Below, one piece after another: positions 1 through 12,155 of a stretch of 64,000 bases of DNA. Both the position numbers and the translations under genes were made by a program. Position 1 is the stretch's first letter; every line of letters starts with the position of its first letter. The notes below the pieces were generated by a model. It was given only the letters and a program-made list of their open reading frames with translations, was not told the DNA's origin and did not search any database. This DNA is from Scilla litardierei (taxonomy: Eukaryota; Streptophyta; Magnoliopsida; Asparagales; Asparagaceae): assembly GCA_030789695.1 (NCBI GenBank), contig CM061130.1:8981860-9045859 (forward strand), written 5' to 3'.

Positions 1-524
1 ACTTGGTAGTGACTCCCAGAGAAGTTTCTTCTGAGACACGGCTAGTAAAACATGTAGTTAGCTCCATGGTGTAATGGAGTTTCACTACGAAAGTGCAAAG
101 CGACTAGTAAAAGCTCTCAATAACTTTGAAAGTGATTTAAAAGGTATTTTAAAATGTTTAGCTTCGAAACCGTTTTTGTGTGTGTGTTGTCTATACGTTT
201 GGCTTTAACATAACCCTAAGAAGGACACAACTCACACACTGTAGACTAGGACACGTCCTCGAAAGCTTGACCAAGTGATGATGATGTAGATGTGAGCTTC
301 TCTTGAGCTTCTGTTCCGTTTAAGCTTAGTGCTTCATCATTGATCTAGCAACGTTCGTCCTTGTCTTTGCTAAGTGAGCGTAGATTGTGTTTCTTCAGAG
401 TATGTATTACGCTTTCTATTTGTCGCATAATCTGCACACTTAATAGTAGTGTAGTTAATACATTAAGCTTCATTTGGTGTGCTCATCATCAAAATCACTT
501 GGGGGTGGAATTCAATTTCCATCA
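1..524 (-). repeat. SIRE-like Copia 3' LTR, cut by window edge
   Basis: This stretch matches the inner end of the LTR at 5030-6775 (compare 1-524 with about 6255-6775, roughly 95% by eye), ending in the same TTTCCATCA. It is followed by a purine tract on the minus strand (CTCTCCCCCTTTTT on plus), as expected for a minus-strand element whose 3' LTR is on the left. The first copy has lost a base in its AGTCGACT palindrome. The left end, and hence the target duplication, is outside the window. Confidence 0.9.
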
Positions 525-728
525 CTCTCCCCCTTTTTGATGATGACACCCAAATGAAAATTGAAGTAAGTTGACATACTAATATGACATGAAAATAAAC
601 TTACTCCCCCTGCTTTGATGCGGTTCTCCCCCTGCATCGAAGCCGTTAGTAAAACAAATACATTCATTTTACATTCATATACTTTCTCCCCCTTGTCATC
701 AATAAAAAAGATTAATGCCATAAAATAA
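525..728 (-). other. Copia 3' untranslated region with polypurine tract
   Basis: Non-coding spacer between the RNase H stop and the left LTR of the SIRE-like element. On the minus strand the bases touching the LTR are an A/G run (plus-strand CTCTCCCCCTTTTT), the polypurine tract that primes plus-strand DNA synthesis. Further CTCCCCC runs at about 604, 628 and 686 are similar purine tracts. No gene is supported here. Confidence 0.75.
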
Positions 729-1511
729 TTAATCCTTACTTAATTCTTTTTCTCCAACAATACCCAGTTCTCTACGAAGTCTAGAAAATGTATCTTTTTG
801 TGGGGGTTTTGTTAGAATATCTGCAACTTGATATTCAGAGGAGACAAATTTAAGTTGAACATCCTTTTTGACACAGTGATCATCTATAAATCTGTGTCTA
901 ATATCAATATGCTTTGTTCTAGGATGAAGAACAGAATTTTTAGTGAGATTAATTGTGCTTTTATTATCACAATAAATTACACATGTAGATGTATTAACAC
1001 CATAATCTACAAGGACTTGTTTCATCCAAAGTATTTGGGCACATGCAAGTCCAGCAGCTATATAATTTGACTCAGTGGTTGATAGTGAAACTGAATTTTG
1101 CTTTTTGCTAAACCACGAGACAAGAGAATGTCCAAGAAAGTGACATGTTCCACTTGTACTTTTTCTTGTGTCTTTACAACCCGTATAGTCTGCGTCACTA
1201 AAGGAAGTTAAATTGAATGTGCCGCCTTTGGGATAAAATAGTCCAAAGTCAGAAGTGGTTTTAAGATATCTAAATATGTATTTTACCGTCTTAAGATGTG
1301 ACTCTCTAGGATCACATTGAAATCTAGCACATGCACAAACACTAAACATAATGTCAGGTCGGCTAGCGGTTAAATAGAGTAACGAACCGACCATAACTCG
1401 ATATGTTTTCTGATCGACCTTTTTACCTGCTTTGTCTTTATCTAAAGAAGTGGATGTCGCCATCGGTATGTTCTTTCCTGATGCAGTTTCCATCCCGAAC
1501 CTTTTGCTCAA
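729..1511 (-). pseudogene. Copia RNase H domain and end of reverse transcriptase
   Basis: A 260-residue reading frame carries the end of the Copia reverse transcriptase and the RNase H domain. Visible landmarks are YRVMVGSLLYLTASRPDIMF (RT connection), SDADYTGCKDTRKSTSG (RNase H first Asp region), STTESNYIAAG (Glu region), YCDNKSTINL (Asp region) and HPRTKHIDIRHRFIDDH. It ends with ADILTKPPQKDTF, the usual C-terminus of Copia pol. It is in a different frame from the RT segment at 1508-1990, so a frameshift separates them. The domain itself is open, but it belongs to a polyprotein with several stops and is not expected to be functional. Confidence 0.9.
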
Positions 1512-2640
1512 GTCTTTGGCATACTTTGAAAAATAAAGGATCCTTTTTTTCCTGGTTTGATTTGTAATCTGAGAAAGTATGTGAGCTCCCCCATGTGGCT
1601 CATTTTAAATTCTTCCTGCATTAACTTAGCAAACTCTTGACAAAGATCTTCATTAGTGGATCCGAAAATGATGTCGTCTACGTAAATTTGGATAAGAATA
1701 GTATCATCATGAACTTTCTTAACAAATAAAGTGGTATCTATTTCTCCAACAATGTAACCTGAGTCAATTAAGAATTTTCTTAATCTTTCATACCAAGCTC
1801 TTGGAGCTTGTTTTAGGCCATACATGGCTTTGTTTAACTTGTATACATATCCTATTTTCATATCATGTTCAAATCCGGGAGGTTGTTCAACGTAGACTTC
1901 CTCCTTTATGAATCCATTCATGAATGCGCTTTTCACATCCATTTGATATAGTTTAAAGTTTTTATATGATGCAAATGCAAGTAGCATCATAATAGATTCT
2001 AATCTAGCAACAGGAGCGAAAGTTTCATCGAAATCTATACCTTCCTCTTATGAGTATCCCTGTGCTACTAACCTTGCCTTATTTCTTACCACATTTCCAT
2101 CTTTGTCTAGTTTGTTCCGATACACCCATTTAGTGCTGATAACTGGACGGTCTTTCGGTCTTGGTACTAACTCCCATACTTAATTGCGCTCAAATTGTAG
2201 AAGTTCTTCTTGCATGGCTTCAATCCATGCTTCATCTACAAAATCTTCTTCTACCTTTTTCGGCTCAATGTTAGAAACAAATGCAACATGTGTCAAGTGT
2301 TCTATTTGAGATCTAGTTCTAATTCCTGCATCAATATCACCTATGACTTATGTGTGTGGGTGATGTGTGACTTCAGGGAATGATTTTGGCAAAGAACTAG
2401 AAGTGTTGTTAACAGTGATAGGTTCATTATCGAAGGTAGGTGCAGTGAGTATATTATCATCATCATTATGAGCAGTATGAGAAAGAGATTCATCAAATGT
2501 TACATGTAAAGTTTCAATAATAGTTTCGGAACTTTTATTGTAGATTCTATAAGCTTTACTATGTAAAGAATAACCGATAAATATGCCTTCATCCGCTTTG
2601 GAGTCAAATTTATCTAGATTATCTTTAGTGTTCAGAATAT
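1508..2640 (-). pseudogene. Copia reverse transcriptase, degenerate
   Basis: The 1508-1990 part is open. It shows the RVT_2 family core: [20 protein letters not shown], then [19 protein letters not shown], and the catalytic box [14 protein letters not shown]. Upstream (1991-2640) the same protein continues but is broken. In-frame stops lie near 2048, 2180 and 2348, within sequence encoding the conserved N-terminal RT region (W...AM..E...L). The reverse transcriptase is therefore dead. The integrase frame follows on the minus-strand upstream side. Family features resemble the SIRE/Maximus lineage, but lineage assignment needs a tree. Confidence 0.88.
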
Positions 2641-2641
2641 A

Positions 2642-3415
2642 TCATTTACAACCAAAAACTCTGAAGTAAGATACTTTCGGAATTTGTTGGAGCAATAGTT
2701 CATACAGAGTCTTTTCAAAAGGTTTTCTTATTAAAACTTTGTTTTGTATATAGCACGCGGTTGCTACAGCTTCCGCCCAAAAACTTTTTGGAAGGTTGCT
2801 TTCACACAACATTGTTCGTGCACACTTTTGGAGTGTTTTATTTTTCCTTTCAACTACCCTGTTTTGAGGAGCAGCTCTAGGAAAAGCAAAAGTATGAGAA
2901 ATGCCTCGTTCTTCACAAAATTGTTTAAAATGTTCATTTTCAAATTCACCACCGTGATCACTTCTTAAGGAAATAATTTTCAAAGAGTATAAACGTTCAA
3001 TTCTTTTGAAAAATATTTCGAATTCACGGAAGGCATCATTCTTATGAGTTAATAATAATACCCACGTATATCGAGTAAAATCATCAACTATGACAAATAC
3101 GTATTTAGAGTTACATAGAGATGGAGTTCTAGTTGGGCCAAACAAGTCCATATGAAGTAGTTCAAGTGGCCTGTTCGAATTGAGGGCTCCAATATTCTTA
3201 AATGAACTCTTATGCATTTTGCCAAATTGACATGAATCGCATATTTTATCCAATTTAAAATTTATTTTGGGAAGTCCTTGCACCAACTCTTTCCTAGAGA
3301 TCTTATCCATGTTTTTGATGTTCACATGACCAAAGCGTCTATGCCAGAGCAAAGGGTCATTTGTTGAAACAATTAAACATAACATTTGATTCACATTCAT
3401 TTTATTTAAGTACAT
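2642..3415 (-). pseudogene. Copia GAG-pre-integrase and integrase
   Basis: An open 257-residue segment. It begins with the pre-integrase zinc region: LLWHRRFGHVN supplies the histidines and CDSCQFGKMHKSSF the cysteines. The DDE integrase core follows, with HMDLFGP (first Asp), VDDFTRYTWV, SDHGGEFEN (second Asp) and VVERKNKTLQ (catalytic Glu). It ends in a stop at VSYFRVFGCK, where intact elements continue into the C-terminal integrase and RT. The catalytic residues survive but the polyprotein is interrupted on both sides. Confidence 0.9.
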
Positions 3416-3760
3416 AGATATTCTCTACTCGCTTACCTTTAACAAGAATATTTTTCATATCCTTGTCGTATACTAAACAAGAGTCAAGTGTAAAGAGAAC
3501 CTTCATACCTTTGTCGCATAGTTGGCTTATGCTCAATAAATTATGCTTTAGCCCATTTACCAAGCTTACGTCTTTGATGAGTAATTTTGAAGGACTGTCG
3601 ATGTTGCCTATTCCGATAATTTTACCTTTCTTGTTGTCGACAAATGTCACTGTTCCGTCGTCATACATTCTTAAAGCGCTAAGTAGTCTTGCGTTCCATG
3701 TCATGTGTGCGGAGCATCAGCTATCCATTATCCATATGTCTTGAAAGAAAGTAATTTTGA
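3402..3760 (-). pseudogene. Copia protease with nonsense codon in the active site
   Basis: The Copia aspartic protease normally starts with a DSG-C-S-x-H-M-T motif. Here the sequence reads M-D-S-stop-C-S-A-H-M-T-W at about 3710-3735: the active-site Gly codon is TGA. Downstream the frame stays open for 100 residues (GLKHNLLSISQLCDKG is the typical C-terminal protease signature) and overlaps the start of the integrase frame. The protease is inactive from this one change, in addition to the other lesions in the element. Confidence 0.85.
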
Positions 3761-4613
3761 CACGTTTGGTACCCACTTATGCTTGGGTCCGATTTGTTAG
3801 GAAAAAAAATTTCTATTAAATGTTGGGTATCAAAGGAATATACATGAAGCATGCGAATACCCTAATATATGTACATATGGGAGGATCATTTATTACGAAC
3901 CCAAATTCGATTTGAATTTGATTTCCTATGCATTTTAACATGGTGGAAACATAAGTATTCTTTTCATGTTTGCTTAAATGTTTTGGTACCCAAATTGTAT
4001 TATTAGCAAAACTATTATAACCATGTATGTGATGTGCATTGTGTGTAGCACGATTGTGACGAGAGACTTTGTGATAGGTTTTATCAGTATGCGTGGCATT
4101 TTTGCTATAAACAAGAGTATTTTGTCTCACATTTTTATGAACAAAATTTTGAACTATTTTATCATTAGAGGTGGATGCACGCATACACGATATGACAGCT
4201 TTTACATTTGGTTTGTTCTTAACCTTTTCAAGTCGTAGAACAAGTTCCTCATGTTTAAGCTTACTAGAAGATAAATCATTTGTGAGAAGGTTGAATTTAT
4301 CATTCAAGGTAGAAACATAAATAGCATATTCAGATTTCAGAGCATTGTGATCACACACTAATTTATCATACTTGTTGATCAATTCTTTTTTATCACTACA
4401 AGAGAGTTTTAGAGACTCATATTCATTAGCAAGAGATTCAAATTCATTCTTGAGTTTATCATGTTCTTCATGCAGAGTCTTCTGCTTTCTGTCTAGAGTT
4501 TTGTGTTTCTTTGACAAACGTTCATATTCTCTATAAAGATTTTCATATGCGCTTGCAATATCAAATTCATTTTCTTCATCGGAACTAGAATCACTTACCT
4601 CGTTCTTGTCATT
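3761..4613 (-). pseudogene. Copia gag C-terminal half, coiled coil
   Basis: The reading frame at 3816-4517 is rich in Lys, Glu, Asn and Leu with heptad-like spacing (residues 1-110), matching the long coiled-coil tail found in SIRE-type gag. A basic His/Asn-rich stretch and NNTIWVPKHLSKHEKN follow; IWVPK is a usual motif before the protease. No CCHC zinc knuckle is visible between this part and the N-terminal gag at 4614-4999, so the middle of gag seems to be deleted. A stop near 4614 also separates the two halves. Confidence 0.75.
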
Positions 4614-5002
4614 CTAACGAGCCATCATGCATAGTTCTTCATCGTTGGCTTGAGGTATCTTTATGAGTGTTTGGTTCTCATTAAAACTTGATTCGAATCT
4701 TTCGTCCAACAAGTTTAAGATTTGGTGTGCGGTTTCCACCTTTTTTACAAGATCTAGCATTTGATCAGTTAATCCAGTATAAAGTAAATGCATTACCTTT
4801 ATGTTGTTGAAGTAGGCTTCCTCTTGATCAGGATTCCATTGAGTTTGTGGTATGGTTGGGATCTCGTATGGTTCTCTAATAGATCTCATGTATTTCAGAT
4901 CTTGTGCTTCCAGGAATATCTCCATTCTTCTTCTCCATTGGGAATAAAAGTTGTCGTTGAAGATCGGAGCAGTATGAGTGTTGTAGACGTTTGTTGATGA
5001 CA
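4614..5002 (-). pseudogene. Copia gag N-terminal domain (UBN2 type)
   Basis: The frame starts at the Met of MSSTNVYNTHTAPIFNDNFY (about 5000), a few bases inside the primer binding site, the usual position for Copia gag. It contains NDNFYSQWRRRMEIFLEAQD, the N-terminal signature of the plant Copia gag polypeptide family (UBN2), and KVMHLLYTGLTDQMLDLVKK. It stops after ANDEELCMMAR, well before the CCHC knuckle that a complete gag would carry. The family's capsid-like domain is about 200 residues; only about 130 remain. Confidence 0.85.
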
Positions 5003-5013
5003 TCGCTTTGACC

Positions 5014-5027
5014 TTGCTCTGATACCA
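5014..5027 (-). promoter_or_regulatory. Primer binding site (initiator Met tRNA) of SIRE-like element
   Basis: Two bases inside the right-hand LTR, the minus strand reads TGGTATCAGAGC, the standard plant retrotransposon primer site complementary to the 3' end of initiator methionine tRNA. It fixes the element's orientation as minus and the inner LTR border at 5030. Confidence 0.92.
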
Positions 5028-5029
5028 AG

Positions 5030-6775
5030 TGTTGGATCCTGTGGATGGCAAACAACAATAGAAGGGGGGTTGAATAGTGTTGTATAAAATAAAATTTTTC
5101 GTTCTTAATAGATTAGCACAATTTAAAGCCTTCTAATGTTGCCTAAGAAACCAAGTAGAGTGATCTACTCTTGGTTCTTAATCAACTTAATCAATCTTCA
5201 AAATCAAATCAGAGATAAAAATCTTCTGGTAGTCGACTCCCTATGAACAGTAGTCGACTCCCAGAGGGAAATTAAGCACAGCTGAGTAAATGAAATACTT
5301 AATGAAGATATATAAGTTTGCACAGAAGTATAAGAGAAAAGCAGATACAAAAATTGATCTTTGCAAAATATTGTAAATGAGTTACAAGAATAATATTCAA
5401 CAAACAAACAAACAATCACAGAAAGTGCAAACGCAAACACAAAGATTTTTATCCTGGTTCCTCACAACCTTGGGTACGTCCAGTCCCCGACCAATCCGGT
5501 ACGAGATTTCCACTATCTGCTTTAGCAAATAAAAGCACCTAACTTCACTTGTTAGGATTTCCAACAACCTAGCCTTAACCAGGATTTCCAACCACAACAC
5601 CTAGACTTGTCTAGGGTTTCCAACACCCTTACAACAAAGGGCAAACACAAAATAAAATCGATATCCAACTCACCACAATGTTTGGTAGAGATTGGATTTA
5701 CACCCAAATTCTATAGCCAATAGTAATAGACAACTATGTGCATTAGTGGCTTGATAGAATGAGAGTTTAGATCACACAAAGATACGAATGAAGTCTTTGT
5801 GATCTAAATCAAAATATGTTTCAAAATCCTTTTAAATAAAATCATAGAATAAATAATATGGATTTTGAAAACAAATAGCCAAATAAAAATCGATCTTCAG
5901 AAAATAATATCTCAAAGAAATATAAGATCAAGAATGAGATTTGGCTAAGACAGAATGAGAGCTGAGAATTTGAGAACGTTTTGAACTTTTGCGCAAGAGA
6001 ATTTTGATTTCAAGAGTTGTGTTCTTTTCTCAAAGAAATAGTCCTCTATTTATAGGTAAAAATGGAGAATTCAAAATTAAAATTCATTTGACTTTGCCCC
6101 GAAAATCATGGGAACAATAAATTAGAGATATGTCAAAAGTCAGGTCAAACGTCGAATTTTGACAGCTGGTAGTCGACTACCTGGGATTGGTAGTCGACTC
6201 CCAGTGTGTTTTAGAAGAAATTAATTCTCACCTGGTAGTCGACTCCCACTCCTTGGTAGTCGACTCCCAGATGAGTTTCTTCTGAGACACGGCTAGTAAA
6301 ACATGTAGTTAGCTCCAGAGTGTAATGGAGTTTTACTACGAAAGTGCAAAGCCACTAGCAAAAGCTCTCAATAACTTTGAAAGTGATTTAAAAGGTATTT
6401 TAAAATGTTTAGCTTCGAAACCATTTTTGTGTGTTTGTTGTTTATACGTTTGGCTTTAACATAACCATAAGAAGGACTCAACTCACACACTGTAGACTAG
6501 GACACGTCCTCGGAAGCTTGATCAAGTGATAATGATGTAGAGGTGAGCTTATCTTGAGCTTCTGTTCCGTTTGAGGTTAGAGCTTCATCATTGATCTAGC
6601 AACGTTCGTCCTTGTCTTTGCTAAGTGAGCATAGATTGTGTTTCTTCAGAGTATGTATTATGCTTTCCATTTGTCGCATAATCTGCACACTTAATAGTAG
6701 TGTAGTTAGTACACTAAGCTTTATTTGGTGTGCTCTTCATCAAAATCACTTGGGGGTGGAATTCAATTTCCATCA
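5030..6775 (-). repeat. SIRE-like Copia 5' LTR (1746 bp)
   Basis: Bounded by TGTTGGATCC at 5030 and TTTCCATCA at 6775 (TG...CA ends). On the minus strand a TATA box (TATAAATAG) is at 6046-6054. Upstream of it are palindromes built on AGTCGACT at 6168-6181 (a perfect 14-mer), 6189-6202, 6233-6246 and 6254-6267. Another pair lies in the downstream part at 5228-5241 and 5249-5262. Within each pair the spacer is 7 bp. The bases right of the LTR are GGTGT, the predicted target duplication, which should also occur left of the off-window end. Confidence 0.9.
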
Positions 6776-7321
6776 GGTGTGACACCGTGATAGTGACCCG
6801 GTCTATCAAGAAATGATGTGTAGATTAATGTGTATTGTTGTGTGTTTGTGCATGGATATAGACGTATATGTATATATATAAGCATGCAATATATAAGTCG
6901 TTATACTTGAATGTATCGTGATATGGATACGCTGTGATGTCGTATGCACATGGATATGAGTAGTAATCTAAATACGTATAATAATACATATAGAGACTTA
7001 TTTATGGTGTGTGATGTGTATGTTAGTGTGTGAAAACATGTGCCTAGAAGTTTATGTGAAGAACATATATGTATGTGTATGTATTAAGTGCACATAGTGA
7101 TGTGGATGTACTACTAGATGAGTAATAGGATGTATCTGTGACATGTGTGCGATGCGGATGTGTATGGATGATAGTGAAGCATAGAGTTTATATAAGTGTG
7201 GTGTAGATACGTATTCTTGTTTGTACTTCATGGGTAGTAAGACCATCATACCTAGTTGACCTTGGACAGGGTTCACACCCTAGAAAGTTCGAGGACGGAC
7301 TTTATTTTAAGGTGGGTAGGA
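6776..7321 (+). other. 3' end of a chromovirus-like Gypsy internal region
   Basis: No intact reading frame. The last bases, around GTTCGAGGACGGACTTTA (7289-7306) and AAGGTGGGTAGGA (7309-7321), are the usual tail and polypurine tract that precede the 3' LTR in plant chromoviruses of the Tekay/Del type. The rest (about 6800-7230) is GT/TA-rich low-complexity DNA resembling 8640-9420 in the LTR. The SIRE-like Copia at 1-6775 appears to have inserted here. Confidence 0.65.
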
Positions 7322-8070
7322 TGTCATGCCCTATTTATCATTATGCGTGTATTCTACTGAACACACGTGGTATTTCTACCTACAATGCATACGTAGGCAT
7401 GAAATAAACGTGGATATTGATGTATGTAACATAGTGAAAGTGGGATTGGGCCGTAATGCTTGGCTAAGAGACGAGAGAGCGAGATTGAGTGCGGGAGAAG
7501 TGTGAAAGACGTCGTGGGTGCAAACCAACAGGAATGTGTTGACGTGTGTGCGTGGTGCATGTATGCATGTGTAGGCATTCATGGGTGTGTGTAAGGAAGC
7601 CATGCAAGTGTGAAAGGGGTTAGGGGTCAATGGCAACCCCATAAAATTTTAGAAATGCGAGGGACAAAATGGTCATTTGGACCAAAATTGTTGTGTGTAC
7701 ATACTCAAGTGGTCGGTGCATAAAGTAATGGCAAACTTGTAAATACCTAACAGTTGAGTGGCATTTTTGGAAGGGTATTTTAGTCATTTTAGGCAAACCA
7801 TGGCTTAAGGGAGAAGCTAAGGGGTTGTGTAGAAATTTCTTAAGATAACCTTTTCTTTTCTTTTCTTGAACTTTCTCCTCCCTTCTCTCTTTCTCTTTTC
7901 CTCTCCATCGCCAATTAGGCTGGTCATCCCCTCTCTCTTTTTCCATCTTTCTTCAATTGAAAACCCTAATTACTCCCCCTAAAATCAAGGATCACAAGTG
8001 GGTTGCATATGGGAAGAAGTTGGAGAAGAAAGGAAGAGAAAGAAAGGAGAAAAATCAAGTTTTGAGGTAG

Positions 8071-8600
8071 GAACCCTCTTGGTTTTGGAATTCCAATAAA
8101 TTGATTCTTGCTATTATGTTTTATAGCATGTTTTACTTAATATGAATTAGGGATGGTGAAAATTCATGAGCCATGTTTCAATTTCACAAAGTATCCCTTG
8201 AAATTCTTAGTAAAAACAACCCCTTTGAAATCCTAAAATTTTGTTGTATGTTGTTTCTATAATCCTGGTTACTGTAGATTGAATTAGGGTTCGAAAAAAA
8301 TATGTGCTTCTAGATCTTGAAGTTATACCCCAAAATCATATAAATTTTGATATATGTTCAATTCAGGAATTAGAAGCAAATATTCTATCTTTACAACATG
8401 TCTGTTTGATCTTCAGTCTTGACACAGTTCAGCGAAATTGATCTAAATACATGCACACACAATGGAATTTGATATTCTTGGTCCCGTTGGAAAGTTAACA
8501 AGTTTATCTATAATTTCATCAGAGTGCTCATATTTCGATTTTCTGGCTGCAACATGACCAAAATTGGATTTCAATACAGACCCTGAAATCTGTCTGTTAG
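8071..8600 (+). repeat. Direct duplication inside the chromovirus LTR, copy 1
   Basis: Starts CTTGGTTTTGGAATTCCAAT and continues through TTAGGGATGGTGAAAATTCA and CTTGAAATTCTTAGTAAAAA. The same series of words recurs in order at 9429-9955 with scattered differences. The two copies are separated by about 830 bp of GT/TA-rich sequence. Confidence 0.85.
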
Positions 8601-9428
8601 CAAAAGTGTGGACATATTAAATGTTAGGTATATAGTGGTATAGGTAGCTACCGACTACCTGCTAGTATAGTTTGAGTAGCTTGACTGTATAGGTGTGTAA
8701 TAGCAGGATATATATACTAAGTGTGAATGGGTGTGTGCACTCATACATGGTAATGTGTGTGCATGGTGTTTTGGTCTTAGTATGTATATATATGCATGTC
8801 TGTGTGCATACCTACTACTAGAATAATAATCTGGTGTGTATGAGCAAACGTGTATTTGGCTATGTGTAGGCTTAGATATCTATATATGGAATTGATATGT
8901 ATACCTCTTCGTGTACATAATGTGTATGTACATATAATTGGGTCATATAGAGTATCCGTGTAGTGTATTGGTTGATGTGTATATGTGAATATATATTATG
9001 GTTGTATGGATTTCTATTATACGTGTTACAATGGAGTGTAGGGATGTGTTCATGCATGTGCAGTGTGCAATAGAGGCAATATATGGTTGTGTGTATATTG
9101 GTTGAATAAATATATACATATATATATATATCCTTGTTTGTTTATCTTTGAATTTTTCCGACATGGTTGCCTATCTATGTGTATTTGGGAGAAGCGTATC
9201 CCTGTGTGTATGTAATTATGTGTAGGTCTGTACTAGAGCATGTGTGTATGTATAGTCATATGCAGTGTGGGTATGAATGTGATGAGTATGAAATATAGGT
9301 GTATATATATATTTTTGATGAATATAAGTGAATGAAACGGTTTGGTATGTAGGTACTGAGATGTGTGTGATTGTTTGCATATGTATACGCATGTGGGGGT
9401 GTATTTGGATATTTATAATTATTTGACT

Positions 9429-9955
9429 ATCTTGGTTTTGGAATTCTATTGAATTGATTCTTGATATTATGTTATTATAGCATGTTTTACTTAATATGAA
9501 TTAGGGATGGTGAAAATTCATGAGTTATGTTTTAATTTCACAAATTATCCCTTGAAATTCTTAGTAAAAACAACCCCTTTGAAATCCTGAAATTTTGTTG
9601 TGTGTTGATTCTGTAATCCTGGTTACTGTAGCTTGAATTAGATTTCGAAAAAAATATTTTCTTGTAATCTTAAAGTTTTACCCTAAAATCATATAAATTT
9701 TGATATATGTTCAATTCAGGAATTAGGAGTAAAAATTCCATTTTTACAACACGTCTGATTGAGCTTCAGTCTTGACACAGTTCAAAAAATTGATCTAAAT
9801 ACATGCAAAAACAATGGAATTTGATGTTCTTGGTCTTGTTGGAAACTTAACAAGTTTATCTATAATTTCATCCGGTGCTTATATTTCGAAATTCTTGCTA
9901 AAATATGCCCAAAAACAACAATCTTTATAGACTCTGAAATCTGTTTGGAAAACAG
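9429..9955 (+). repeat. Direct duplication inside the chromovirus LTR, copy 2
   Basis: Second copy of the block at 8071-8600, roughly 88-90% alike by eye, including TTAATATGAATTAGGGATGG and the later TTTGATATATGTTCAATTCA. The divergence indicates the duplication is older than the insertion of the surrounding young elements. Confidence 0.85.
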
Positions 9956-11626
9956 ACTTGACACACTTCACCAAATAATTCACCATAAATCACCTACTTA
10001 ATATTCTTGCATGGAATTTTATCTGTGAATCCAGGACTAGTATATATATAACTTTCATTTGGGACAATTGGTCAAATTCTCACTGAAAACTGATGATGTA
10101 TGGTCATTTTTGGTGATCGTTTACGATTTCCAGCAAGCTGAAATGTTTAAGAGATGTTTTAACTATGAATTGATGTTAAAATTTCCTCTATTATGCATGT
10201 GCATTGTTATTGCTTGAAGTATGGTTCATTGTGATAATTGCGCTTGGATTTACTCATGTTATAATGGCTATGTTAATGACTCCATCATGTGTTCGATGAA
10301 ATGCCTCAATGAAAGCAATATCCGATAATTTCAGTAACGTGCATGTGTTAGTGTTGGCCTTGAGCCACATTGATAGTTGGTGAAGTTAAAGGCTTGAATG
10401 GCATGGATACATTGTAATTGTGAATGGATGATGTGTTGTGATAGAGGGCATGTCACATGAGTGCATGACCCTATGTTTAATGATGGAGGCTAAGGTGATA
10501 TGCCCACCATGCCATAATGACCCATAACGTGTCACTTATGATGTCAACTTATAAAATTGAATAAGTTTCAATCCTCTCTAATGTGGATATGAGGCCTGGA
10601 CTAAGAAGTTGGGGGAAATGATTATGTGATATGTGATATTTATACCCACTCGCCTTTACCGGGAGTGGAGGGGAAACTTATACCTAGTCGCCTTTACAGG
10701 GAGTGGAGGGGAGATACGGAGGTTGTGTTACTAAGTGGAGATCTTCACTCTTGCCAGGGACGTGGGAGTTGAGAGGCCTGGTGTTATACAGTGCCCGTGT
10801 CCACTGCGCCGTGTGCTATATTCCCCCCAAATTTGGGGTGAGGTGCAGGTCCTGGTATCACACAGTTTACCCAAGTTCCAATTAATTCAATTACAAAATA
10901 ATAAAATAAGAATTTGGCATGTTACTCCTTTTGCTGGCAGCATTTCCCTTTCTTTTACTTGCTTCACTAGTGACACTGTGTTATAATTTTGACACTTGTG
11001 ATTCTCCTATTAGATTGTGGTTGTATGAATATTTGTATCATTATTCGTGCTAACCCTTTTCTTGCAGTAGTTCGACATTGGACCGTAGGTATGATCCTCT
11101 TACTTGGCTGTTTACTTTTCGCTATATACTTAGTTTACATGTCTTATTTTCCTTGCCTTACCTTGTGGATTAATAACCTTAAAACGATGTTCCAAATCCA
11201 AGTTGGTTCCTGCTGGGGCACGCATTGACGTGCTCCTCCTCACTTTTCAGGTAGCAGGGACAGCGTGGTTGGTGGTGACTAGGAGTTGGGTTTCAGGGGT
11301 AGTCGTGGTGTGAGCTGTAGCTGTGTAGCGTAACATGTTTGTCATGGGAGGTGGAGAGTGGCAGTGTATGCATAGTGGTGCATTTGGACTATGTATGTAA
11401 ATGAAAGTTGTTATATAAATTTGTTGATGTTGTTCTATGTTATTTATGAGTTGTTTGATATTATAGTGAAGCTTCACTTGTACTATCCCAGCATGTGCAC
11501 AGTGGCCTGCTTATTCAGTTTCTTCTTTCTCTCTCTCTTTCCTTCTCTCATCACCCTCACTTTTCAGGATACTTGGAAAGGAAAAAAAAATTAAATGTCG
11601 TGTATTCTGGGGAACGGGGCGTGACA

Positions 11627-12155
11627 ATGACCAAGAGAGGATTCGTCTCTCCCGGTCAATGGGAGTTAGTGTCGTAGAGTTAGTTCGGTCTTTAGTAAAA
11701 TCTCTGATCAGAGTATGTTGGAAGAAGTCCAACATTAGTTGGCTAAAGATCGATAGAAACTAACCGGATTCAAGTTATTGGGGGTGACAGTTTGACCGTA
11801 CCTTAGACTTGATCTACACGACATAGTTTAGACGAAGAGACTAAAACTGCAGAACTCATCACAGACACAGTCAGGGTCGTCCTGACAATACTCATGTCGA
11901 TGAGTCAAACACATAATTATGATTCTGAAGCAGGGACGACAACTACTGCTAGTAGTCTCTGCTGTATAGGGCTTCGAGCCCAACCTGTAGTAAGGGTCAG
12001 GCTGTATGGTCTTACACAGAGTGCGACCTTCGTCTAGTAATAGGTAGAAACGATTAAGGAGAATTTGCATTTGATGCAAGGGATAAAATATTGCAAAAGA
12101 TGTTTGCAATTATCTCCTGCATTCGGGATAAATGATCCTGAGTGCAGGTGGGAGA
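11627..12155 (+). other. 3' untranslated end of a second Copia element
   Basis: Starts where the chromovirus LTR stops and ends in AGTGCAGGTGGGAGA, the polypurine tract form typical just before the 3' LTR of plant Copia elements. No recognisable pol motifs are in the visible 529 bp; only short frames are open. The chromovirus seems to have inserted here, leaving the rest of this Copia to the left of the window. Confidence 0.6.

Larger units (their letters stand above)
7322..11626 (+). repeat. Long chromovirus-like Gypsy 3' LTR (4305 bp)
   Basis: It begins TGTCATGCCC and ends GGGGCGTGACA, near-perfect inverted termini, directly after a polypurine tract. Long LTRs of this size are known for Tekay/Del chromoviruses. 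No coding frame of note is present. Contents include a repeated block (8071-8600 and 9429-9955), GT/TA-rich DNA at 8640-9420 and a short duplicated motif CGCCTTTAC(C/A)GGGAGTGGAGG at 10652-10711. The bases after the end, ATGAC, are the predicted target duplication. The partner LTR is outside the window. Confidence 0.75.
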
